Below, piece after piece: positions 5,328 to 8,215 of a stretch of DNA of 8,215 bases. Every line of letters starts with the position of its first letter. Within the stretch, counting starts at the first letter, position 1. The position numbers and the translations under genes were made by a program. Source of the DNA: Clostridia bacterium (GTDB taxonomy: Bacteria > Bacillota > Clostridia > Oscillospirales > UBA644); NCBI GenBank assembly GCA_017424085.1, contig JAFPBP010000191.1, positions 1-8,215 on the forward strand, in the 5' to 3' direction. The notes below the pieces were generated by a model, which saw only the letters and a list, made by a program, of their open reading frames with translations, ran no database searches and was not told where the DNA came from.

Positions 5328-5412
5328 GCCTATGAAGAGTGCGCGAGAGACAAGCTCAATGACCGCACAGCAACCTGCCTTGTGGCAAGGTGCTAATGCT
5401 TGACCGATAGGT
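5328..5412 (+). promoter_or_regulatory. SAM riboswitch aptamer (SAM-I family, SAM-I/IV-like)
   Basis: Conserved S-box features are present in order: ATGAAGAG (5332-5339), AGCAACC (5369-5375) and GGTGCTAAT (5389-5397). Pairings are P1 GCCTAT (5328-5333) with ATAGGT (5407-5412), P2 GTGCG (5339-5343) with CGCAC (5364-5368) capped by GAG/CTC (5345-5347 with 5355-5357), and P3 CCTGCC (5374-5379) with GGCAAGG (5384-5390, one bulged A as in SAM-I). A pseudoknot joins CAAG in the P2 loop (5351-5354) to CTTG (5399-5402). There is no room for the P4 stem of classic SAM-I, which points to a SAM-I/IV-type variant. Known members turn genes off when S-adenosylmethionine binds. Subtype and ligand are inferred from family resemblance. 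Confidence 0.85.
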
Positions 5413-5453
5413 GATCTCACGAACCTGTCGGGAACTATGGGTTCTGTTTTTTT
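5404..5453 (+). terminator. Riboswitch expression platform: antiterminator and terminator
   Basis: The terminator is GAACC (5421-5425) with GGTTC (5440-5444), followed by TG and seven T residues (5447-5453). The alternative fold pairs CCGATAGGT (5404-5412) with ACCTGTCGG (5423-5431), nine base pairs including one G-U. This uses the 3' strand of P1 and the 5' strand of the terminator. Ligand-stabilised P1 would therefore free the terminator, giving an OFF switch at high SAM. The terminator stem is short; a GGAAC/GTTCT alternative (5431-5445) exists. Confidence 0.8.
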
Positions 5454-5488
5454 GCACTCTTTTTGGCACCAAGAAAAGGAGTGTTTTT

Positions 5489-5872
5489 ATGGAAGAAAGA
5501 AGATTGAGTACGGGAGCGTCGTGTTTTCTGATCAAAGACGATGGTCTGAAAGAGGTTTCACATTCCTATATTGCGTGCTGGTTGCGCAAGAACGGATTCA
5601 CGTGTGAAAAGGGGGTTATGGCTCGGGGAGTCCCCTGGGTTTACATAAACATTTATTCTAAAGTATACGCTCCGGGGAGAGCTGGGATCGAATACACCAA
5701 GGTGGTGGGGGATCATGCAATCACCTTCCCGGAATTCTTGACGATCTACAATATCTTCAAAAAATACGAAGGATTCAGCACCTTAAAAATGACGGAAGAA
5801 GAGCAAAAAGAATTTGAAGCGTATTGCAAACGAATCGAAGAAAAATATTCAACCGAGAAAAACGGTGAATGA
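5489..5872 (+). CDS. Unrecognised 127-aa protein under SAM riboswitch control
   Basis: I do not recognise this protein. It starts at an ATG with AAAGGAG 7 nt upstream, after the riboswitch terminator; the frame is open earlier (from 5411) but that part lies in the riboswitch. The product appears soluble, with no signal peptide or membrane segment. It has four Cys (12, 30, 39, 113), an aromatic and glycine-rich middle (GVPWVYINIYSKVYAPGR, 47-64), a predicted FPEFLTIYNIFKKYEGF helix region (80-96), and a highly charged C-terminal helix (about 102-120). Base use is visibly more AT-rich than that of the flanking carbohydrate genes, which suits acquired DNA. It stands alone between tRNA-end repeats and ends at the terminator in 5966-6000, convergent with fic. 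A role linked to methionine, SAM or methylation is suggested only by the riboswitch. Confidence 0.85.
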   Translation: MEERRLSTGASCFLIKDDGLKEVSHSYIACWLRKNGFTCEKGVMARGVPWVYINIYSKVYAPGRAGIEYTKVVGDHAITFPEFLTIYNIFKKYEGFSTLKMTEEEQKEFEAYCKRIEEKYSTEKNGE

Positions 5873-5953
5873 ATATTTGGCTCAAGAGCGATTTTGTGTC
5901 GGCTTTGGCGAGTCGATCCATATCCCTTTCGTCGTGAGGATGGCGGGTTATGG

Positions 5954-6017
5954 GTAATCTCCACCAAAAAATCCGCATTCTTTCGAATGCGGATTCTTTT
6001 ATCCAAGCCGCAGGCTT
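5954..6017. repeat. Second 64-bp copy of tRNA-Ala end plus terminator
   Basis: This segment matches 4895-4958 at 59 of 64 positions with no gaps. It includes GTAATCTCCACCA (the tRNA acceptor 3' strand and CCA), the A run, the hairpin stem and ATCCAAGCCGCAGGCTT. Four of the five differences are the loop (GAAA becomes TTTC, its reverse complement); the fifth is a T to C in the T run. The rest of the tRNA is missing upstream. Confidence 0.9.
5966..6000. terminator. Bidirectional terminator between the 127-aa gene and fic
   Basis: The stem ATCCGCATTC/GAATGCGGAT (5971-5980 with 5985-5994) has loop TTTC and is followed by TCTTTT on the plus strand. On the minus strand it is followed by a run of six T (complement of 5966-5971). 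It can serve both convergent genes. The preceding 80 nt after the 127-aa gene hold nothing recognisable. Confidence 0.85.
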
Positions 6018-6046
6018 CTCGATTGCTCTTCCACCGCCAACCGCTG

Positions 6047-6937
6047 TTAATATGGAATTCTGAAATAATCCAGATACGCCTGAAAGCGGTCCTGTGCGGT
6101 GAGGCAGGTATCCATCAAAAATCCTTTTTCGCGATCCCATTCGCTAAGCCCGCGATAATAGAACAGTTTCAGGTCATCCTCGATGATAAAGGGCACGATG
6201 TTGTGCTTCAGGCATTCTTTGAAGAGAATCAAACGACCGATGCGCCCGTTCCCGTCCTGGAAGGGATGAATGCGCTCCAATGCCACGTGGAAGGCGATAA
6301 GGTCTTCCAGGGTTTTGGAGGGAAGCTCGTTGTAGTTTGTCAGAAGCCTCTGCATCTCGGCGGAAACGTTTTCGGGGAGCGTTGTTCCCTTCCCGCCCAC
6401 TTCGTTGGGTAATTTTTTGTACGCCCCGACCGCAAACCAATCTTTGCGGCTGTCGCCCGTTCCCGTTTTCAGTGCGAAATGCAGATCCTTGATGAACCTT
6501 TCGGAGAGCGTTGCCCCCGCACCGTCAATCACCATATCGATGCATCGGAAATGGTTCGCCGTCTCGATCACGTCGTCCACGTTGATTACGTCGTTTCCCA
6601 AGCCGATGGTGTTGGTCTCAAAAATATACCGCGTCTGATCGTGGGTCAGGCGGCTTCCCTCCATATGATTGGAGTTATAGGTTAAATCAATCTGAATTTT
6701 ATGGTAGATGCCACCGGTCATCTTTGCAGCCTTCTGCTTCCGCAGGATCTGCAGAAGCGTCGGTGAGCCGTTCTTTTTGTTCGCGCGCTCGGGTTTTTTT
6801 GCATCCTTCGGAACGTACCAGGTTTTGCCGATCAGCTTCGCATCGGCGATCCTGCCGTGGGCACAGTAATTTCGTACGCTTCGCTCCGAAAGTCCCCATT
6901 TTTCTGCGGTTTTTGCGACAGACAGATATTCAATCAT
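6047..6937 (-). CDS. Fic family protein with N-terminal helix-turn-helix
   Basis: A 296-residue Fic-domain protein; most characterised members transfer AMP from ATP to protein hydroxyls. Residues 1-45 (MIEYLSVAKTAEKWGLSERS onward, to GKTWYVP) form a MerR/excisionase-like helix-turn-helix. The motif SNHMEG (89-94) fits the inhibitory pattern [S/T]xxxE[G/N], with Glu93 as the residue expected to block ATP in an N-terminal-inhibited (class II) Fic. The active-site loop HPFQDGNGRIGR (224-235) is fully canonical, with His224, Asp228 and Arg235. The ATG at 6937 is chosen because AAGGAGG stands just upstream and the promoter overlaps the longer TTG-initiated frame (7006), although the spacing of 2 nt is short. 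No antitoxin gene adjoins it. Targets and a DNA-binding role are unknown. Confidence 0.92.
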   Translation of the reverse strand: MIEYLSVAKTAEKWGLSERSVRNYCAHGRIADAKLIGKTWYVPKDAKKPERANKKNGSPTLLQILRKQKAAKMTGGIYHKIQIDLTYNSNHMEGSRLTHDQTRYIFETNTIGLGNDVINVDDVIETANHFRCIDMVIDGAGATLSERFIKDLHFALKTGTGDSRKDWFAVGAYKKLPNEVGGKGTTLPENVSAEMQRLLTNYNELPSKTLEDLIAFHVALERIHPFQDGNGRIGRLILFKECLKHNIVPFIIEDDLKLFYYRGLSEWDREKGFLMDTCLTAQDRFQAYLDYFRIPY

Positions 6938-6965
6938 ACCCTCCTTGGGACGTTCTTTTGAATAT

Positions 6966-6994
6966 ATTATATCATAGTATCGGCAAAATATCAA
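6966..6994 (-). promoter_or_regulatory. fic promoter
   Basis: On the minus strand TTGATA (6994-6989) and TATAAT (6971-6966) are 17 bp apart, with TGA before the -10 (extended -10). Transcription would start near 6959, inside the longer open frame, which supports the ATG at 6937. Confidence 0.85.
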
Positions 6995-7010
6995 TACTGT
7001 TTTCAAATTT

Positions 7011-7037
7011 GTAGATTATTTCTTGCCGATAATCTAC
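7011..7037. promoter_or_regulatory. 27-bp palindrome between divergent fic and glycosidase promoters
   Basis: GTAGATTAT (7011-7019) and ATAATCTAC (7029-7037) are exact complements separated by 9 nt (centre-to-centre 18 bp). It lies 17 bp upstream of each -35 box, where an activator or repressor dimer could reach both promoters. Alternatively it is an unimportant hairpin. Confidence 0.55.
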
Positions 7038-7053
7038 GTTCCCCCAAAACCGG

Positions 7054-7082
7054 TTGACAAGCGGGGAAAAGTGTGGTATCAT
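7054..7082 (+). promoter_or_regulatory. Promoter of the (alpha/alpha)6 glycosidase gene
   Basis: TTGACA (7054-7059) and TATCAT (7077-7082) are separated by 17 bp. The leader before the ATG at 7110 is about 20 nt. Confidence 0.8.
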
Positions 7083-7109
7083 AAAGAAAAACGCGGGAGG
7101 GAAACGAAA

Positions 7110-8215
7110 ATGATTGACGTGGAAAAGGTGAGGCGGTTGTACGATCTGTGCACCGAGCGGGCGAAGGGGAGCATCCGATGCTTTCAAGGGTCCGATCGGC
7201 TTTTGCCCTTCATCTCCGCGCGGTATCCGGGGGTGTGGCTGGAGTCCTCGGTGTACGTGGCTCTGCAGTATGCGTGGAGCAACCCCGACGGGATCACGGT
7301 GGCAGAGAACGCCGTCAACCTGTTTTTGGATCATCAGACCCCCGACGGGCAGCTCCCCTGTTACATCATCGACACAAGCTTTGAGCATTCCCGATACGGA
7401 GACGAAACCATAGGCTATTCCCAGATCCAGGAATGCATGTCCCTCGGGCGCCTTTGTCTGATGGTGTACAAGATCAACGGGGATCGGGGCTTTTTGCGTC
7501 GTTGCTACGACGCCGTTTCTTCTTGGGACGGCTGGCTTTGCCGCAACCGCATGACCACGGGGCGGGGGCTGATCGAGCTGTTTTGCGGATACGATACGGG
7601 GCACGATAACAGCGGACGCTTCGTGGATATTTCCTGCCCTCGGAACTATAAATATGCGGAAAAGCGGCACCACAATGCGGCGGTCCTTCCCCCCGACGAC
7701 GGAGTCACCCCCATCCTTGCCCCCGATATGAACTGCACCTTTTACGCCTCGCGGGTCGCCCTTGCCGAAATGGCGGAGATCTTGGGGATGCCGTCGGAGG
7801 CGGAGGCGTGGCGGGAAAAGGCACGGGATGTGAAGGAGAAGCTTTTTGACTATTGCTATAATGCCGAAGACGCCTTTTTCTACGACGTGGATCGCCATGG
7901 GAATCAGCGGAACTATCTGTCGGTCTCGATTTTGCATCTGTTCATGGAGCACGTGCTCGATCCCGTGGAGGATGCGGCATTGATCCGCACCATCTACGAG
8001 CGGCATCTGAAAAATCCGCGGGAATTCTGGACCCCCTATCCCTTCCCCGCCACGGCGGTGTCCGACCCCTATTGGCAGAGTCTGGAAAATCCTCCCGATA
8101 ACTGCTGGGGCTATTACACCCAAACCCTCACCCTCCAGCGGTGCCGTCTCTGGATGGACGATTACGGCTTCGGGGAAGATTTCGACGAGATCTGCCGCCG
8201 CTGGTTGCAGGCGTA
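7110..8215 (+). CDS. (alpha/alpha)6-barrel glycoside hydrolase, GH63/MGH1-like (3' end outside window)
   Basis: An ATG with GGGAGGG 8 nt upstream opens a frame that runs to the window edge: 368 complete codons, no stop. The sequence is Trp/Tyr-rich and alternates helices as in six-hairpin glycosidases. GYDTGHDNSGR (160-170) corresponds to the GxDxSxR-type segment holding the general acid in GH63 and MGH1-like enzymes (Asp166 the likely candidate). ILAPDMNCTFYASRVALAEM (202-221) followed by AEAWREKARD (231-240) is the characteristic inter-helix pattern, and NPPDNCWGYYTQTL (327-340) resembles the late WxxxNYW segment. There is no signal peptide. Substrate could be an alpha-glucoside, mannosylglycerate or another oligosaccharide; family fit is good but not proven. 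Confidence 0.75.
   Translation, partial: MIDVEKVRRLYDLCTERAKGSIRCFQGSDRLLPFISARYPGVWLESSVYVALQYAWSNPDGITVAENAVNLFLDHQTPDGQLPCYIIDTSFEHSRYGDETIGYSQIQECMSLGRLCLMVYKINGDRGFLRRCYDAVSSWDGWLCRNRMTTGRGLIELFCGYDTGHDNSGRFVDISCPRNYKYAEKRHHNAAVLPPDDGVTPILAPDMNCTFYASRVALAEMAEILGMPSEAEAWREKARDVKEKLFDYCYNAEDAFFYDVDRHGNQRNYLSVSILHLFMEHVLDPVEDAALIRTIYERHLKNPREFWTPYPFPATAVSDPYWQSLENPPDNCWGYYTQTLTLQRCRLWMDDYGFGEDFDEICRRWLQA

Noticed and set aside
5411..5488. Longer start for the 127-aa gene within the leader
   Set aside because: This stretch is the riboswitch antiterminator and terminator; a clear ribosome binding site stands just before 5489.
4887..6017. Calling the islet a defined integrative element
   Set aside because: No integrase, recombinase or transposase is visible, and the middle tRNA fragment is only 19 nt, so mobility is left as a hypothesis.
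6938..7006. Longer Fic start at TTG 7006
   Set aside because: The 23 extra codons contain the -35 and -10 boxes and the ribosome binding site, so they would not be translated.

Overview
The window looks like chromosomal DNA of an anaerobic gut-type Firmicute (class Clostridia, possibly the Oscillospirales/Ruminococcaceae side; this is inference). Supporting signs are near-perfect TTGACA/TATAAT promoters with 17-bp spacers, AGGAGG-type ribosome binding sites, tRNAs with encoded CCA, a SAM-type riboswitch with a terminator/antiterminator platform, and two kinds of palindromic interspersed repeat of a style I associate with gut Clostridia. Coding sequence is fairly GC-rich and intergenic DNA is AT-rich.

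Layout. (1) 1-782, minus: the 5' part of an MFS-type membrane transporter, cut by the window edge. It diverges from (2) a plus-strand pair at 928-3242, a DUF2156 / phosphatidylglycerol-lysyltransferase-C-like protein overlapping by 4 bp a cytoplasmic GH20 beta-N-acetylhexosaminidase. (3) 3243-3526 is a repeat-rich spacer with a duplicated terminator hairpin around a two-hairpin interspersed repeat. (4) 3527-4315, minus: a TIM-barrel sugar phosphate isomerase/epimerase-type protein. (5) 4453-4941: tRNA-Gly(UCC), degenerate repeats, then a tRNA-Ala-like gene (CGC, with an abnormal C33) and its terminator. (6) 4942-6017 is a small accessory islet: an array of short palindromes joined by a TGATGATAT-type linker, a 19-nt fragment of the tRNA-Ala 3' end, a SAM-I/IV-like riboswitch driving one unrecognised 127-aa gene, and a second 64-bp copy of the tRNA-Ala end plus terminator. 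(7) 6047-6937, minus: a Fic protein with an N-terminal helix-turn-helix and an inhibitory motif. (8) 7110-8215, plus, partial: an (alpha/alpha)6 glycoside hydrolase of the GH63/MGH1-like type, divergent from fic with a 27-bp palindrome between the promoters.

How it fits together. The chromosomal backbone is about carbohydrate use: a hexosaminidase, a sugar isomerase/epimerase-type TIM barrel and an (alpha/alpha)6 glycosidase, none with a visible signal peptide, so intracellular processing of imported oligosaccharides is the likely theme. The islet behind tRNA-Ala interrupts this theme. Its best lead is the complete SAM riboswitch (P1, P2, P3, pseudoknot, antiterminator and terminator can all be paired by eye) regulating a protein I cannot assign, in DNA bounded by repeated tRNA 3' ends. 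No integrase or transposase is visible in the window.
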